Assembly (NCBI RefSeq): GCF_028527925.1
Contig: NZ_JAPESW010000006.1
Span: 1-64,000, forward strand
Length of the DNA: 64,000 bases
Reading direction: 5' to 3'
Source of the DNA: Cellulomonas fimi
Lineage (GTDB): Bacteria; Actinomycetota; Actinomycetes; Actinomycetales; Cellulomonadaceae
This document shows, in pieces, positions 33,411-45,965 of the stretch (position 1 is its first letter; each line of letters begins with the position of its first letter). The translations under genes and the position numbers were made by a program. Below the pieces are notes generated by a model. It saw only the letters and a list, made by a program, of their open reading frames with translations, was not told the DNA's origin and did not search any database.

Positions 33411-36088
33411 CAGGCCCGCAGCCCGTCGACGACCGACGCGAGGGCGTCGCCGAGGCGCGCCGCGTCGGTCCCGCCGCCCTGCGCGAGGTCGTCCTTGCCG
33501 CCACCGCCACCACCGAGCACGCCCGACGCGGTCCGCACGAGCGCACCCGCCCGCACCCCCGCGGCGCGCGCCGCGGCGTTGGTCGCGACGACGACGACCG
33601 GGCGGCCCTTCGCCACCGCGCCGACCGCGACGACCGCGGGCGCGGACTCACCGATGCGCGAGCGCACGTCCAGCACGAGCGTGCGGACGTCGTCGGCCGA
33701 GGCCTCCCCCGCGTCGTACGTGACGACCCGGGTGCCGTCGACGGTCTGCGCGCCGTCCGCGATCGACCCGGCGGCCGCGAGCACCTGAGCCTGGCGCAGC
33801 GTCGCGAGCTCCTTCTCCGAGTCCTTGAGCTTGCCCAGCAGCGCGGAGACGCGCTCGGTCAGCTCGTCGGGACGCGCGCCGAGCAGGCCCGAGAGCTGCC
33901 CGACGAGCGCGCGCTCCTTGGCCTGGTAGCCGTACGCGCCCGCGCCGACGAGCGCGTCGACGCGCCGCACGCCCGAGCCGATCGCCGACTCCGACAGCAG
34001 CGTGACGAGGCCGAGCTCGCCCGACCGCTTCACGTGCGTGCCTGCGCACAGCTCGAGCGACCAGCCGTCGCCGATGTCCACGACGCGCACCTCGTTGCCG
34101 TACTTCTCGCCGAACAGCGCCATCGCACCGCGACCGCGCGCCTCGTCGATCGGCATGACCGAGTCGGTGACCTCGAGGTCGTCCTGGAGGCGCTCGTTGA
34201 CGCGCGCCTCGACCTCCGCCACGACCTCGGACGGCGTCGCGGACGGCGAGCGGAAGTCGAACCGCAGACGGCTCGGCGCGTTGAGCGACCCGGCCTGTGT
34301 CGCACCCTCGCCGATCGACTCGTGCAGCGCCTTGTGCACGAGGTGCGTCGCGGTGTGGGCGCGCGCGATCGCCCGGCGGCGTGCGAGGTCGATCCTCGCG
34401 GTCCCGGTCTCGCCGAACGCGACCGTGCCGTCGACCAGCCGGCCGTGGTGCACGGACAGGCCCTTGACCGGCGCCTGCACGTCGTCGACCTCGATGCGCG
34501 CGCCGCCGTCGAGCTGGATCACGCCCGTGTCGGCCTGCTGACCGCCCGCCTCCGCGTAGAAGGGCGTCACGTCGAGCACGACCTCGACCTCCGCGGGCGC
34601 GGTCGCCGCGGGCGCGGGCACGCCGTCGACCAGCAGCCCGACGACCTTCGCGCGCGCCTCCGCGTCGGTGTACCCGACGAACTGCACGGGCTTGGCCGCC
34701 TGCTCGCTGAGCGTGGAGTGCAGCTCCTGGTACGCCGCGGTGTCCGCGCGCCCCGCGCGCTTGGCGAGCGCGTCGGCACGCGCGCGCTCACGCTGCGCCT
34801 GCATGAGGGTGCGGAACGCGGTCTCGTCGACCGCGACGCCCTGCTCGGCCGCCATCTCGAGCGTGAGGTCGATCGGGAAGCCGTACGTGTCGTGCAGCTG
34901 GAACGCCTGGTCGCCCGAGAGCACGGTCGCGCCCGCGCCCTTGGCCGCCTGGACCGCGGTGTCGAGGATCGTCGTGCCCGCCGCGAGCGTGCGCCGGAAC
35001 GTCTCCTCCTCCGCGTACGCGACCTGCGCGATGCGGTCGAAGTCGCGCGCGAGCTCGGGGTACGACGCGCTCATCGCGTCACGGCTCATCGGCAGCAGCA
35101 CGGGCAGCGCGGGGTCGTCGACGCCCAGCAGGCGCATCGCGCGGATCGAGCGGCGCAGCAGGCGGCGCAGCACGTACCCGCGGCCCTCGTTCGACGGCGT
35201 GACGCCGTCGCCCATGAGCATGAGCCCCGAGCGCACGTGGTCGGCCACGACGCGCATGCGCACGTCGTCGTCGTGGTTCGCGCCGTAGCGGCGGCCCGAC
35301 ATCTCGACCGCGCCGTCGATGACGGGGCGCACCTCGTCGATCTCGTACATGTTGTTGACGCCCTGCAGCAGGTACGCGACCCGCTCGAGCCCCATGCCGG
35401 TGTCGATGTTCTTCTGCTTGAGGTCGCCGAGGATCGGGAAGTCCTCCTTGCCGCCCCCGTCGCCCCGCTCGTACTGCATGAACACGAGGTTCCAGATCTC
35501 GACGTAGCGGTCCTCGTCGACGACCGGACCACCCTCGGCACCGAACTCCGGGCCGCGGTCGACGTAGATCTCCGAGCACGGGCCGGCCGGGCCGCGTGCA
35601 CCCGTCGACCAGAAGTTGTCCTTCATGCCGCGACGCTGGATGCGCTCGTCGGGCAGACCCGCGATCTTCTTCCAGAGCGCCGCGGCCTCGTCGTCGTCGT
35701 GGAAGACCGTGACCCAGATCTTGTCCGGGTCGAACCCGTAGCCGCCGTCCGCCTGCGACCCGGTGACGAGCTCCCACGCGTAGGTGATCGCCCCCTCCTT
35801 GAAGTAGTCGCCGAAGGAGAAGTTGCCGTTCATCTGGAAGAACGTGCCGTGGCGGGTGGTCTTGCCGACCTCCTCGATGTCGAGGGTCCGCACGCACTTC
35901 TGCACGCTCGTCGCGCGCGGCCACGGCGGCGTCTGCTCGCCGAGCATGTACGGGATGAACGGCACCATGCCCGCGATGACGAACAGCGTCGACGGGTCGG
36001 GCGAGATCAGGGGTGCGGACGGCACCACGGCGTGGCCTCGGCCCTCGAAGTAGTCGAGCCAACGCTGGCGGATCTCGGCGGTGCGCAT
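33410..36088 (-). CDS. alaS: alanyl-tRNA synthetase
   Basis: 892 residues from ATG 36088. The class II core has [37 protein letters not shown] and [13 protein letters not shown]; the editing domain carries the zinc motif [12 protein letters not shown] and [13 protein letters not shown]; a Gly-rich C-Ala domain ends with [14 protein letters not shown]. Length and domain order are standard. It is the first of alaS-ruvX-mltG-aroE, all linked by short gaps or overlaps. Confidence 0.98.
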   Translation of the reverse strand: MRTAEIRQRWLDYFEGRGHAVVPSAPLISPDPSTLFVIAGMVPFIPYMLGEQTPPWPRATSVQKCVRTLDIEEVGKTTRHGTFFQMNGNFSFGDYFKEGAITYAWELVTGSQADGGYGFDPDKIWVTVFHDDDEAAALWKKIAGLPDERIQRRGMKDNFWSTGARGPAGPCSEIYVDRGPEFGAEGGPVVDEDRYVEIWNLVFMQYERGDGGGKEDFPILGDLKQKNIDTGMGLERVAYLLQGVNNMYEIDEVRPVIDGAVEMSGRRYGANHDDDVRMRVVADHVRSGLMLMGDGVTPSNEGRGYVLRRLLRRSIRAMRLLGVDDPALPVLLPMSRDAMSASYPELARDFDRIAQVAYAEEETFRRTLAAGTTILDTAVQAAKGAGATVLSGDQAFQLHDTYGFPIDLTLEMAAEQGVAVDETAFRTLMQAQRERARADALAKRAGRADTAAYQELHSTLSEQAAKPVQFVGYTDAEARAKVVGLLVDGVPAPAATAPAEVEVVLDVTPFYAEAGGQQADTGVIQLDGGARIEVDDVQAPVKGLSVHHGRLVDGTVAFGETGTARIDLARRRAIARAHTATHLVHKALHESIGEGATQAGSLNAPSRLRFDFRSPSATPSEVVAEVEARVNERLQDDLEVTDSVMPIDEARGRGAMALFGEKYGNEVRVVDIGDGWSLELCAGTHVKRSGELGLVTLLSESAIGSGVRRVDALVGAGAYGYQAKERALVGQLSGLLGARPDELTERVSALLGKLKDSEKELATLRQAQVLAAAGSIADGAQTVDGTRVVTYDAGEASADDVRTLVLDVRSRIGESAPAVVAVGAVAKGRPVVVVATNAAARAAGVRAGALVRTASGVLGGGGGGKDDLAQGGGTDAARLGDALASVVDGLRA

Positions 36089-36189
36089 GGTGTCCTCGTG
36101 AGTCGCGTCGTGCCCGTCCCGGGCGGGACGGAGTGGTGGGTGCAGCGCCCGGGGCGCCGCGCGTGTTCCCTGCCGGGAACCAGTGTGCG

Positions 36190-36582
36190 TCAGAAGAAGG
36201 CGTAGCCGTCGTCGTCGTCCGGGTCGTCGGTCGGACCCTCGGCCCAGCGCTTGCGCACGGCCTCCTGCGACGCCGCGCCGCGTGCCGCCCCGCCCCGCGA
36301 CGCCCACGCCTCGCGCAGCGCCTCGACGCGCTCGGGCCGCTCGGCGCGCAGCCGCTCGACGTCCACGTCCCCGACGAGGTCCTGGCGCAGCTGCTCCTCG
36401 CGCTCGGCGAGGCCCGCGGCGAACTCGCGTCGCGCCGTCGCCCACGCCCCGCGGACGCGGCTCACGCCGTCGACGACCTCGGTCGCCCCGGCGGGCACGT
36501 ACGCGTCCACGAGCCGCTTGCCCTGCCGCAGCACGACGACCGTGACGACGACGCCGACGCCGACCCACACGAGCCGGCGCAT
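36190..36582 (-). CDS. small conserved actinobacterial membrane protein (DUF6167-like)
   Basis: 130 residues: one N-terminal hydrophobic helix ([20 protein letters not shown]), a helical middle rich in Arg/Glu, and an acidic end [12 protein letters not shown]. Proteins of this layout sit between the DUF948 gene and alaS in many actinobacteria. ATG 36582 shares a base with the DUF948 stop. Function unknown. Confidence 0.75.
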   Translation of the reverse strand: MRRLVWVGVGVVVTVVVLRQGKRLVDAYVPAGATEVVDGVSRVRGAWATARREFAAGLAEREEQLRQDLVGDVDVERLRAERPERVEALREAWASRGGAARGAASQEAVRKRWAEGPTDDPDDDDGYAFF

Positions 36583-36950
36583 CAGAGGCCCTTGCGGGCG
36601 CCCGCGGACAGCCCCGCGAGCGCGCGCCGCACGCCGTAGGAGAACGCGGCCGCCTTGATCATGGGTCCGCCGACGGTCGCGGCGAACAGCGACGTGAGGG
36701 CGGAGACGTTCTCGGAGACCTGGGCCGCAGCGGTCGTCACCGTGTCGATGTGCTCGAGCTGCACGTTCGACGACGCGACGAGCGTGGCCGTCTCGTCGAG
36801 CACCGGGACCGTGTGGTCGGTGAGCTCCTTGATCGAGGCGGTCGCGCTGTCGAACGTCCGCCCGAGCTTGACGAGCGGCACCGCCAGGAACGCGACGAGA
36901 CCCACGAACGCGGCGGCCGCGATGAGCCCCGCGACGTCTCCAGCCGACAT
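36582..36950 (-). CDS. DUF948 family membrane protein
   Basis: 122 residues from ATG 36950. An N-terminal transmembrane helix ([22 protein letters not shown]) precedes a coiled-coil DUF948-like region ([23 protein letters not shown]) and a short basic C-terminus. Likely membrane-bound with the coil outside or along the membrane. It leads the DUF948/DUF6167/alaS run. Function unknown. Confidence 0.78.
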   Translation of the reverse strand: MSAGDVAGLIAAAAFVGLVAFLAVPLVKLGRTFDSATASIKELTDHTVPVLDETATLVASSNVQLEHIDTVTTAAAQVSENVSALTSLFAATVGGPMIKAAAFSYGVRRALAGLSAGARKGL

Positions 36951-37083
36951 GCCACCCCTCCCAGTCCGGGGCCCCGACGACCCCGCGGAAACCCTACCCA
37001 CGAACGCGCCCTGCACCTGCACCGCGACCCGCTCTCGCACGTCGGCGAGCGTGCGCTCCGTGAGCCGATCGATCCCGGAGACG

Positions 37084-37123
37084 CGAACGCCCCGCGTGCG
37101 CGGTGCGCGCAGCGGGGCGTTCG
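37084..37123 (-). terminator. rpsD terminator
   Basis: A 12-bp stem (CGAACGCCCCGC / GCGGGGCGTTCG), whose 16-nt loop contains a smaller GC pairing, begins 13 bp past the rpsD stop and ends the rpsD transcript before DUF948. Confidence 0.8.
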
Positions 37124-37135
37124 GCGTCGCGTGGG

Positions 37136-37762
37136 TCAGCGCGCGTAGTACTCGACGACGAGCTGGACCTCGCAGGTCACCGGGACCTCGGCGCGCTTGG
37201 GGGCGCGGACGAGGACGGCGCTCAGCTTCTCGAGCTGGACGTCGAGGTAGCCCGGGACGGCCGGCAGGACGTCGCGGTGCGCACCGGCGGCGGCGACCTG
37301 GAACGGCGTCGTGGCCTGGCTCTTCGGCTTGACCTGGAGGGTCTGGCCCGGCTTCACGCGGAACGACGGGCGGTCGACGATCTTGCCGTCCACGAGGATG
37401 TGACGGTGCGTCACGGCCTGGCGGGCCTGCAGGATCGTGCGGGCGAAGCCCGAGCGCAGGACGAGCGCGTCGAGACGCGTCTCGAGGTTCTCGACGAGGG
37501 CCTCACCGGTCAGGCCCGGGGCCTTGCGGGCGTCCTCGTAGGCGCGGGCGAGCTGCTTCTCGCGCAGCGCGTACTGGGCGCGCAGACGCTGCTTCTCGCG
37601 CAGACGGACCGCGTAGTCCGACTCGGTGCGGCGACGGGCGCGGCCGTGCTCACCGGGCGGGTAGGGGCGCTTCTCGAAGTGCTTGACGGCCTTGGGCGTG
37701 AGGGCCAGGCCGAGGGCGCGGCTCAGGCGGACCTGGCGGCGCGAACGGGTCACACTGCTCAC
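37136..37762 (-). CDS. rpsD: 30S ribosomal protein S4
   Basis: 208 residues from GTG 37762 ([18 protein letters not shown]), with AGGAAG 7 bp upstream; a longer start at 37792 lacks a site. It is the Cys-free form of S4: [20 protein letters not shown], the S4 RNA-binding domain [20 protein letters not shown] with [11 protein letters not shown], and the C-terminal [10 protein letters not shown]. It stands alone, not in the alpha operon, as usual in this group. Confidence 0.97.
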   Translation of the reverse strand: MSSVTRSRRQVRLSRALGLALTPKAVKHFEKRPYPPGEHGRARRRTESDYAVRLREKQRLRAQYALREKQLARAYEDARKAPGLTGEALVENLETRLDALVLRSGFARTILQARQAVTHRHILVDGKIVDRPSFRVKPGQTLQVKPKSQATTPFQVAAAGAHRDVLPAVPGYLDVQLEKLSAVLVRAPKRAEVPVTCEVQLVVEYYAR

Positions 37763-37935
37763 AGAGTTACTTCCTGTCGTCGTCTCGATCACACCCGCGA
37801 GCGGAAGGTCTTCCGGCGGGGTGGGGCCGACCTGTGGTGGTCACGACGTGACCGGTGGCTGAGGCCCCAGGATGGTCACCGTCCGGTCGATGCGGACCAG
37901 GTCCGCACCAGCACTGCTCGGTGACGAGCCTGACA

Positions 37936-37964
37936 AGACTACCGGCCCGCGCGCGCCGCCCCAA
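37936..37964 (-). promoter_or_regulatory. promoter and long leader of rpsD
   Basis: Minus strand: TTGGGG, 17 bp, TAGTCT fits a housekeeping promoter. It gives a leader of about 170 nt to the GTG at 37762, with several small GC hairpins. A leader this long would suit S4 autoregulation, but no specific fold was recognised. No gene is seen in 37763-37985. Confidence 0.55.
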
Positions 37965-37985
37965 ATCCCCGTCGCGGGCGCGCCG

Positions 37986-39362
37986 TCACGCCTCGTCGAG
38001 GATCGCGCGGATGCGGTCGAGGCGCTCGGTCACCTGCCGCTCGAACCCGCGGTCCGTCGGGCGGTAGTACCGCGACCCCTCGAGCTCCTCGGGCAGGTAC
38101 CGCTGCGCGGCGACGCCGTGCGGCTCGTCGTGCGAGTAGACGTACCCCTTGCCGTGCCCGAGCCCCTTCGCGCCGGCGTAGTGCGCGTCGCGCAGGTGCG
38201 GCGGCACGGACCCGATGCGACCGGCCCGCACGTCCGCGAGCGCGGCGTTGATGCCGTTGTACGACGCGTTCGACTTGGGTGCGGTCGCGACGTGCACGAC
38301 CGCCTCGGCGAGGACGATGCGTCCCTCGGGCATGCCGATCATCTGCACGGCCTGGGCGGCGGCGACGGCGGTCTGCAGGGCGCTGGGGTCGGCCATGCCG
38401 ACGTCCTCGGCCGCGGCGATGACGATGCGCCGGGCGATGAACCGGGGGTCCTCCCCCGCGGCGACCATGCGGGCGAGGTAGTGCAGGGCGGCGTCGACGT
38501 CGGAGCCGCGCATCGACTTGATGAACGCGGAGATGACGTCGTAGTGCTGGTCGCCGTCGCGGTCGTAGCGCACCGCGGCGGTGTCGATCGCGCGCTCGAC
38601 GGTCGCGAGGTCGACGAGGACGGGGGCGTCGTCCTCGTCGGGCACGGTCCCGGACAGCGCGGCGCCGGCGGCGGCCTCGAGGATCGTCAGGGCCTTGCGG
38701 GCGTCGCCTCCGGCGAGGCGCAGCAGGTGCTCCTCGGCGTCCTCGGCGAGCGAGACGGCGCCGTCGAGGCCGCGCTCGTCGTCGACGGCCCGGCGCACGA
38801 GGCGTCGCACGTCCTCGGTGCTCAGCGGCTGGAGCGTGAGCAGCAGGGAGCGGGACAGCAGCGGGGAGTTGACGGAGAACGACGGGTTCTCGGTCGTGGC
38901 GGCGACGAGCGTGACCCACCGGTTCTCGACGCTGGGCAGCAGCGCGTCCTGCTGGGCCTTGGTGAAGCGGTGGACCTCGTCGATGAACAGGACGGTCTCG
39001 CCGCCGTCGGTCGCGAGGCGGCGGCGCGCGTCGTCGATCACGGCCCGGACGTCCTTGACGCCCGCGGTCACGGCGGACAGCTCGACGAAGCGGCGGCCCG
39101 ACGTGGTCGCGACGAGGTAGGCGAGCGTGGTCTTGCCGGTGCCCGGCGGGCCCCACAGCACGACGGACGACGGGGCTGCGCGGCGGGCGGCGTCGTTCGC
39201 GGGCTCGACGAGCCGGCGCAGGGGCGAGCCCGCGACGAGCAGGTGCTCCTGTCCCGCGACCTCGTCGAGCGTGCGCGGGCGCATCCGCACGGCGAGGGGT
39301 GCGCCCGGGGCGACGGCGGGGACGCCCGCGGCGGTCGCCGTCGCGGTGTCGAACAGGTCCAT
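37986..39362 (-). CDS. rarA: replication-associated recombination protein A (RarA/MgsA AAA+ ATPase)
   Basis: 458 residues from ATG 39362 (MDLFDT). [16 protein letters not shown], Walker [17 protein letters not shown], Walker [21 protein letters not shown], the sensor [15 protein letters not shown] and the C-terminal [18 protein letters not shown] are typical. It acts at stalled forks. It diverges from the MMPL gene across 71 bp. Confidence 0.95.
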   Translation of the reverse strand: MDLFDTATATAAGVPAVAPGAPLAVRMRPRTLDEVAGQEHLLVAGSPLRRLVEPANDAARRAAPSSVVLWGPPGTGKTTLAYLVATTSGRRFVELSAVTAGVKDVRAVIDDARRRLATDGGETVLFIDEVHRFTKAQQDALLPSVENRWVTLVAATTENPSFSVNSPLLSRSLLLTLQPLSTEDVRRLVRRAVDDERGLDGAVSLAEDAEEHLLRLAGGDARKALTILEAAAGAALSGTVPDEDDAPVLVDLATVERAIDTAAVRYDRDGDQHYDVISAFIKSMRGSDVDAALHYLARMVAAGEDPRFIARRIVIAAAEDVGMADPSALQTAVAAAQAVQMIGMPEGRIVLAEAVVHVATAPKSNASYNGINAALADVRAGRIGSVPPHLRDAHYAGAKGLGHGKGYVYSHDEPHGVAAQRYLPEELEGSRYYRPTDRGFERQVTERLDRIRAILDEA

Positions 39363-39433
39363 GCGGGCAGGGTACGCACGCGCGCCGACGTCACCCGAAC
39401 CGTGCGTGCGGCACCCCAGGTCCACCTGCGACG

Positions 39434-41677
39434 ATGGCCCGCGTGTTCGCCCGTCTCGGCCGCGCCGTCGCCCACCGCCCGCGCCTGACCGTCGTCGTCT
39501 GGCTGGTCCTGGCCGTCGCGGGGTACGCCCTCGCGGTGCTGGGCGTGCACGGCGAGAACCTCTTCGACCGGCTGTCGACGGGCGCGCCGAGCGTGCCGGG
39601 GTCGGAGAGCGTCGCGGCTCAGGACATCCTCGACGAGGCGTCGACGACGGGTCCCTCGGTGACGCTCGCGCTCAGCGGGGTCGACCCGGCGGACCCCGCG
39701 GTCGCGGAGGCGTTCGCGCCGCTGCGCGAGGACCTCGCCGGGATCGACGGCGTGGCGAGCGTGATCGACCCCCTCGCGCTCCCGAACGGCGTGCAGAACC
39801 CCGCGGCGGCACCGCTGGTCTCGCGCGACGGCGACGGGTTCCTCGTGGTCGTGGAGCTCGAGCCGGACCTCACCGACGCGCAGGAGGCGACCGCGCACGA
39901 CGAGGCCGTCGACGCGCTGCAGGCCGTCCCCGACGAGCTCGCCGACGTCGCGCCCGACGCGAGCGGCATGGTCGGCAGCACGACGCTCATCGTCCGGGCC
40001 ATCACGGACCAGGTGGAGACCGACCTGCGCACGGGCGAGGCGATCGCGCTGCCCGTCGCGCTGCTCGTCATGGTGCTCGTGTTCGGCGGCTTCCTCGCGG
40101 CCGGCCTGCCGATGGCCGGTGCGGTCGCGTCGATCGCGGGCGGGCTCGCGTCGCTGCTCGCGTTCTCGTACGTGCTCGACCTCGACTCGTCGGTCGTCAA
40201 CGTCGTCACCGTGCTCGGGCTGGGCCTGTCGATCGACTACGGCCTGCTGATCGTGTCGCGTTTCCGCGAGGAGCTGCACCACCTGGTCGACGACGACGGC
40301 GGCGCGGGCAGCCGGCGGCGGCGCGGTGACGGCGCCGTCCTGGTCGCGGTCGAGCGGACGATGTCGACCGCCGGGCGCACCGTCACGTTCTCGGCGCTCA
40401 TCGTCGCGATCGCGATCTCCGGGCTGCTGGTGTTCCGGCCGCCGATCCTGCGCGCGTTCGGCGCGGCCGGCGTGACAGTCGTCCTCATCTCGGTGCTCAC
40501 CGCGCTCACGCTCGTGCCCGCGCTGCTCACGCTGCTCGGCCGCCGGATCGTGCGGCCGAGCGTCCTGTCCCGGATCCCCGGGCTGCGCGGCATCCTGCGG
40601 CGCACCGCCGACGTCGAGACCGAGGACGGCGCCTTCTCGCGGCTCGCGGCACGGGTCCAGCGGCACCCGTGGTGGGTCATGCTCGGCTCGCTCGCCGTGC
40701 TCGGGCTGCTCGCCCTCCCGCTGGCGCACATCGAGCTCCGCAACTCCACGACCGAGCTGCTGCCCCTCGGCTCCGCGCAGCGCGAGTACGTCGAGACGCT
40801 GCGCGAGAGCTACCCCGCCGCGACAACGCCGGGCGTCACGGTCGTGGCGGAGACGACGCTCGAGGACGCGGCCGCCTGGGCGCAGGAGCTCGCCGACCTC
40901 GAGGGCGTCGCGAGCGTCGACCCGCCCACGACCGTCGGCTCCTACGTCGTCGTCGGGGTCCGCCCGGACACCGACGACCCGGGCGACGCGACCGCCCGGC
41001 AGGTGGTCGAGGAGATCCGCGACCTCGACCCCGGCTTCCCGACGTGGGTCACGGGCCAGGCGGCCGGGCAGATCGACTTCACCGCCGCCGTCGCGGAGCG
41101 CGCGCTGCTCGCGGCGGGCGTCGTCGCCGTCGCGACGCTCCTGCTGCTCTTCCTCATGACCGGGTCCGTCGTCGTCCCGGTCAAGGCGCTGCTCACCAAC
41201 ACGCTGTCGCTCGCGGCGTCGCTCGGCGTGCTCGTGTGGGTGTTCCAGGACGGCCACCTCACCGGCGTGCTCGACTTCGCGCCCACCGGCGGGATCGAGA
41301 CGTACGTCGTCGCCCTCGTCGTCGCGTTCGCCTTCGGGCTCGCGATGGACTACGAGGTGTTCCTGCTGTCCCGGATCAAGGAGCTCGTCGACGCGGGCCG
41401 CTCCAACGACGAGGCCGTCCGGCTCGGGGTGCAGCGCTCGGGCCGGATCATCACGTCGGCGGCCGCGATCGTCATCGTCGTGTTCGCGGGGTTCGTCGCG
41501 GGCAAGCTGCTCGTCATCAAGGAGGTCGGCTTCGCGCTCGCGATCGCCGTGCTCGTCGACGCGACGCTCGTCCGGCTGTTCCTCGTCCCGGCGACCATGA
41601 CCGTCCTCGGCCGTGCCAACTGGTGGGCGCCGCGCTTCCTGCGCCGCGTGCACGAACGCCTGCCGCTGCACCACTGA
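39434..41677 (+). CDS. MMPL/RND family transporter
   Basis: 747 residues from ATG 39434. Two RND halves each have an extracytoplasmic loop between helix 1 and helices 2-6: [20 protein letters not shown] starts the first, [20 protein letters not shown] the second. [21 protein letters not shown] and [21 protein letters not shown] are the conserved Asp-Tyr helix 4 motifs used for proton coupling. Family members export lipids or drugs; the substrate is unknown. Confidence 0.92.
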   Translation: MARVFARLGRAVAHRPRLTVVVWLVLAVAGYALAVLGVHGENLFDRLSTGAPSVPGSESVAAQDILDEASTTGPSVTLALSGVDPADPAVAEAFAPLREDLAGIDGVASVIDPLALPNGVQNPAAAPLVSRDGDGFLVVVELEPDLTDAQEATAHDEAVDALQAVPDELADVAPDASGMVGSTTLIVRAITDQVETDLRTGEAIALPVALLVMVLVFGGFLAAGLPMAGAVASIAGGLASLLAFSYVLDLDSSVVNVVTVLGLGLSIDYGLLIVSRFREELHHLVDDDGGAGSRRRRGDGAVLVAVERTMSTAGRTVTFSALIVAIAISGLLVFRPPILRAFGAAGVTVVLISVLTALTLVPALLTLLGRRIVRPSVLSRIPGLRGILRRTADVETEDGAFSRLAARVQRHPWWVMLGSLAVLGLLALPLAHIELRNSTTELLPLGSAQREYVETLRESYPAATTPGVTVVAETTLEDAAAWAQELADLEGVASVDPPTTVGSYVVVGVRPDTDDPGDATARQVVEEIRDLDPGFPTWVTGQAAGQIDFTAAVAERALLAAGVVAVATLLLLFLMTGSVVVPVKALLTNTLSLAASLGVLVWVFQDGHLTGVLDFAPTGGIETYVVALVVAFAFGLAMDYEVFLLSRIKELVDAGRSNDEAVRLGVQRSGRIITSAAAIVIVVFAGFVAGKLLVIKEVGFALAIAVLVDATLVRLFLVPATMTVLGRANWWAPRFLRRVHERLPLHH

Positions 41678-41738
41678 CGGCGACGTCGCGCGCCGCCGCG
41701 ACGACGCGAGCCGGGTCGGACCTCGCGGCGCCTCGGGG

Positions 41739-42538
41739 TCAGGGCGCCGGGCGGTCCGCCCCGTGCGGACCGTAGGACGCGCACTCCAGCTCGGTGCGGA
41801 AGCCCAGCCGCTCGTAGACGCGCCGCGCACGGTCGTTGTCGGAGTACATGCCGAGCGACACGAAGGCACAGCCGGCCGCCAGTCCTTCCGCCAGCACCGT
41901 GGCCGTGAGCGCGGTCCCGATCCCGGCTCCACGCGCACCGGGGACCACACCGAGCCCGTGCAGGTGCCACGAGCGCGGTCGCCCGTCGCGGCCTCCGCGA
42001 CCGGTCGCACCGACGACCCCGACGAGGCCGGCGCTCCCGTGCACGCCCCACCAGCCGGCCTCCTGCGGACCGGCGGGGTCCGCCGACGTGCTCGGGTTGG
42101 CGACCGCCAGGCACGCCTGGATCTCGGCCGCGTCGGCGTGCGGGTCCAGCCGGACGACGCGCGCGTCGGCGACCCACCCGGCCGGGACCTCGTCCGACGC
42201 GAGCCAGTCCCACGTCGAGAACGGCTCGAGCCGCAGCGCAGCGAGGACATCCGGCGCGGGTGTCACGCCTCGTGGCACGGTCAGCCAGCGTGCGCGGTCC
42301 GTGAAGCCCGCACGGTCGAGCACCGACCCGGAACCCAGTGCCCGCACCTGCGACTCGACCAGGTCCGTGACCCGGTCGCCGTCGCCCAGCGCGAACAGGC
42401 TCGGCCCCGTGCCCGACGGCGTGACGAGGAGCACGCCGTCGTCGTCGCCGACCACGTGCGCGTCGTCCCAGCGGCCGTCGCCGCCCAGCAGCGCGCGGTG
42501 CGCGCGCCACCGGGCGGGCAGCCGCGTGAGCAGCGCGC

Positions 42539-42542
<4 letters not shown>
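41739..42542 (-). CDS. GNAT family N-acetyltransferase
   Basis: 267 residues from GTG 42542, overlapping the aspS stop (GTGA). The C-terminal half holds the acetyl-CoA loop [20 protein letters not shown] and [22 protein letters not shown]. The N-terminal half has a degenerate GNAT-like fold. The substrate is unknown. Translational coupling to aspS suggests constitutive low-level expression. Confidence 0.88.
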
Positions 42543-44317
<1,775 letters not shown>

Positions 44318-44486
44318 GGGTGTTCCTTCGATCGACGACGGGTGGGAGCGCCGGACGGGCGCCCGCTCGATCTTAGTGGGCGCCGCACGCCCCGCGGCTC
44401 CGGCATTCCCGGCGCGCGCGACCGCCGGACCGGCCCGAGCGGACGACCAGGACGCGAGCCACGGCGGACGCGTGGGGGCGCCGCGG

Positions 44487-45554
44487 TCAGAAGAGCGTCG
44501 GCTGCGCGACCCCGGGGACCGCGACCTCGGGCGTCACGCGGGGCAGGGAGCCGACGGGGTAGGCGCCGTCGCGCATCGCGGCGCGGCCGGCCCGGTGGCC
44601 CGACGGGTCGCCGAAGCCGTGCCGCACGAGCAGCGGCGAGACGCGGTCGCGCAGCCACCGGCCGTACCCGTCGGGCGTGTAGGCGCCCGCACCGAACAGC
44701 TCCTCGTACCGCCGGACGAGCTCCGGGCGGTACCGGGCCAGCCAGGCCAGGAAGAGCGGCTTGACCGAGCCGCGCAGGTGCAGCGGCAGGACCGTGACGC
44801 CGGAGGCGCCGGCGTCCGCGAGCGCGGCCAGGAGCGCGTCGAGGTGCTCGGTGGAGTCGGTCAGCCAGGGCAGCACCGGCGCGACCATGACCCCGCACGG
44901 CAGGCCGGCCTCGCGCACGGCGCGGATCAGCTCGAGCCGCGCCCGCGGCGTCGGGGTCCCCGGTTCGAGCTCGGCCTGGAGCTGCTCGTCGAGCACCGCG
45001 AGGGAGACGCCGATCCCGACCTGCACGTGGCGGGCGGCGTCGGCCAGCAGCGGCAGGTCACGCCGCAGCAGCGTGCCCTTGGTGAGGACCGACAGCGGCG
45101 TGCCGTGGTGGACGAGCGCGTCGACGATGCCGGGCATGAACCGGTAGCGACCCTCGACGCGCTGGTAGGGGTCGGTGTTCGTGCCCATCGCGACGTGCTC
45201 GCGCCGCCAGGACGGCCGGGCGAGCTCGGCGCGCAGCACGTCGACGACGTTGGTCTTGACGACGATCTGCGTCTCGAAGTCGCGGCCGGCGCCGAGGTCG
45301 AGGTACTCGTGCGTCGGGCGTGCGAAGCAGTACGTGCACGCGTGCAGGCATCCGCGGACCGGGTTGACGGTCCACCGGAACGGCATCTGCGAGGCAGCGG
45401 GCACCTTGTTGAGCGCGCTGCGGCAGTGCACCTCGTGGAACGTGACGCCCGCGAACTCCGGGGTGCGGACGGTGCGCACGAGGTTGGCGAGCGCGAGGCC
45501 GGGCAGCGCGGACGCGTCGTCCGTCGGTGCCACCCGCTGCCCGTCCCATCGCAC
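44487..45554 (-). CDS. Rv2578c-type radical SAM protein, SOS-controlled
   Basis: 355 residues from GTG 45554. The radical SAM cluster motif is in [14 protein letters not shown] (Cys69, Cys73, Cys76). [34 protein letters not shown] and [11 protein letters not shown] are shared with spore-photoproduct-lyase-like radical SAM proteins of the Rv2578c group. A perfect LexA box ends 8 bp upstream of the start, so the message is probably leaderless and induced by DNA damage. The family's reaction is unknown; a DNA-repair role is suggested by the SOS box. Confidence 0.85.
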   Translation of the reverse strand: MRWDGQRVAPTDDASALPGLALANLVRTVRTPEFAGVTFHEVHCRSALNKVPAASQMPFRWTVNPVRGCLHACTYCFARPTHEYLDLGAGRDFETQIVVKTNVVDVLRAELARPSWRREHVAMGTNTDPYQRVEGRYRFMPGIVDALVHHGTPLSVLTKGTLLRRDLPLLADAARHVQVGIGVSLAVLDEQLQAELEPGTPTPRARLELIRAVREAGLPCGVMVAPVLPWLTDSTEHLDALLAALADAGASGVTVLPLHLRGSVKPLFLAWLARYRPELVRRYEELFGAGAYTPDGYGRWLRDRVSPLLVRHGFGDPSGHRAGRAAMRDGAYPVGSLPRVTPEVAVPGVAQPTLF

Positions 45555-45562
45555 GACGTCAG

Positions 45563-45578
45563 TCGAACACGTGTTCGA
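45563..45578 (-). promoter_or_regulatory. LexA (SOS) box
   Basis: TCGAACACGTGTTCGA is a perfect 16-bp palindrome and an exact match to the actinobacterial SOS box TCGAAC-N4-GTTCGA. It sits 8 bp before the radical SAM start, in the place of that gene's -10 region. Confidence 0.88.
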
Positions 45579-45965
45579 GCCGACGTCAACCGGCGCCGTC
45601 GACACAGCTGTCGCACGGCCGCCGCCGAGGTGCGCGGACGCTCGCGCTCCGCTGCCAGGTCTGTACCGGAAAAGCCGGGTTCGCCCCTTGACCCGCGCGC
45701 CGCCCGTCGCGAGACTTTCGACGAGGCGCTGTGGAAGCGCTCTCAGAGCATGAACCGCTGCGACCACCGTCGCCCCGCCCGCGCCCGCGCGCCGCGGCGG
45801 AGCGCCGGTGACACGAGTCACCTCGTCCTCCTCGGCATCCACGACGTCCGGCACCGGAGCCGGCCGCACGACACACGCGTCGACGCGGCCGGCTCCCGTG
45901 CGTCCCGTCGCGCCGCACCGCGGCGCCCACCATCCCGCCACGTCTCCAGAAACGGACGCACTCCC
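45579..45965. other. 387-bp gene-free promoter region of the M11-like protease
   Basis: No gene fits here. It holds a plus-strand promoter candidate (TTGACC at 45688, 17-bp spacer, GAGACT at 45711) and a CelR-like operator at 45732-45745. About 220 bp of GC-rich leader follow before the protease ATG at 45966. Confidence 0.6.
45732..45745 (+). promoter_or_regulatory. CelR-like (LacI family) operator
   Basis: TGGAAGCGCTCTCA matches 12 of 14 bases of TGGGAGCGCTCCCA, the CelR operator of cellulolytic actinobacteria, and keeps the AGCGCT core. It lies about 10-15 bp downstream of the likely transcription start, a position where a repressor would block elongation. Confidence 0.55.

Noticed and set aside
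36089..36189. Search for an RNA element before alaS
   Set aside because: The 101-bp gap shows no tRNA-like fold, T-box or clear promoter.
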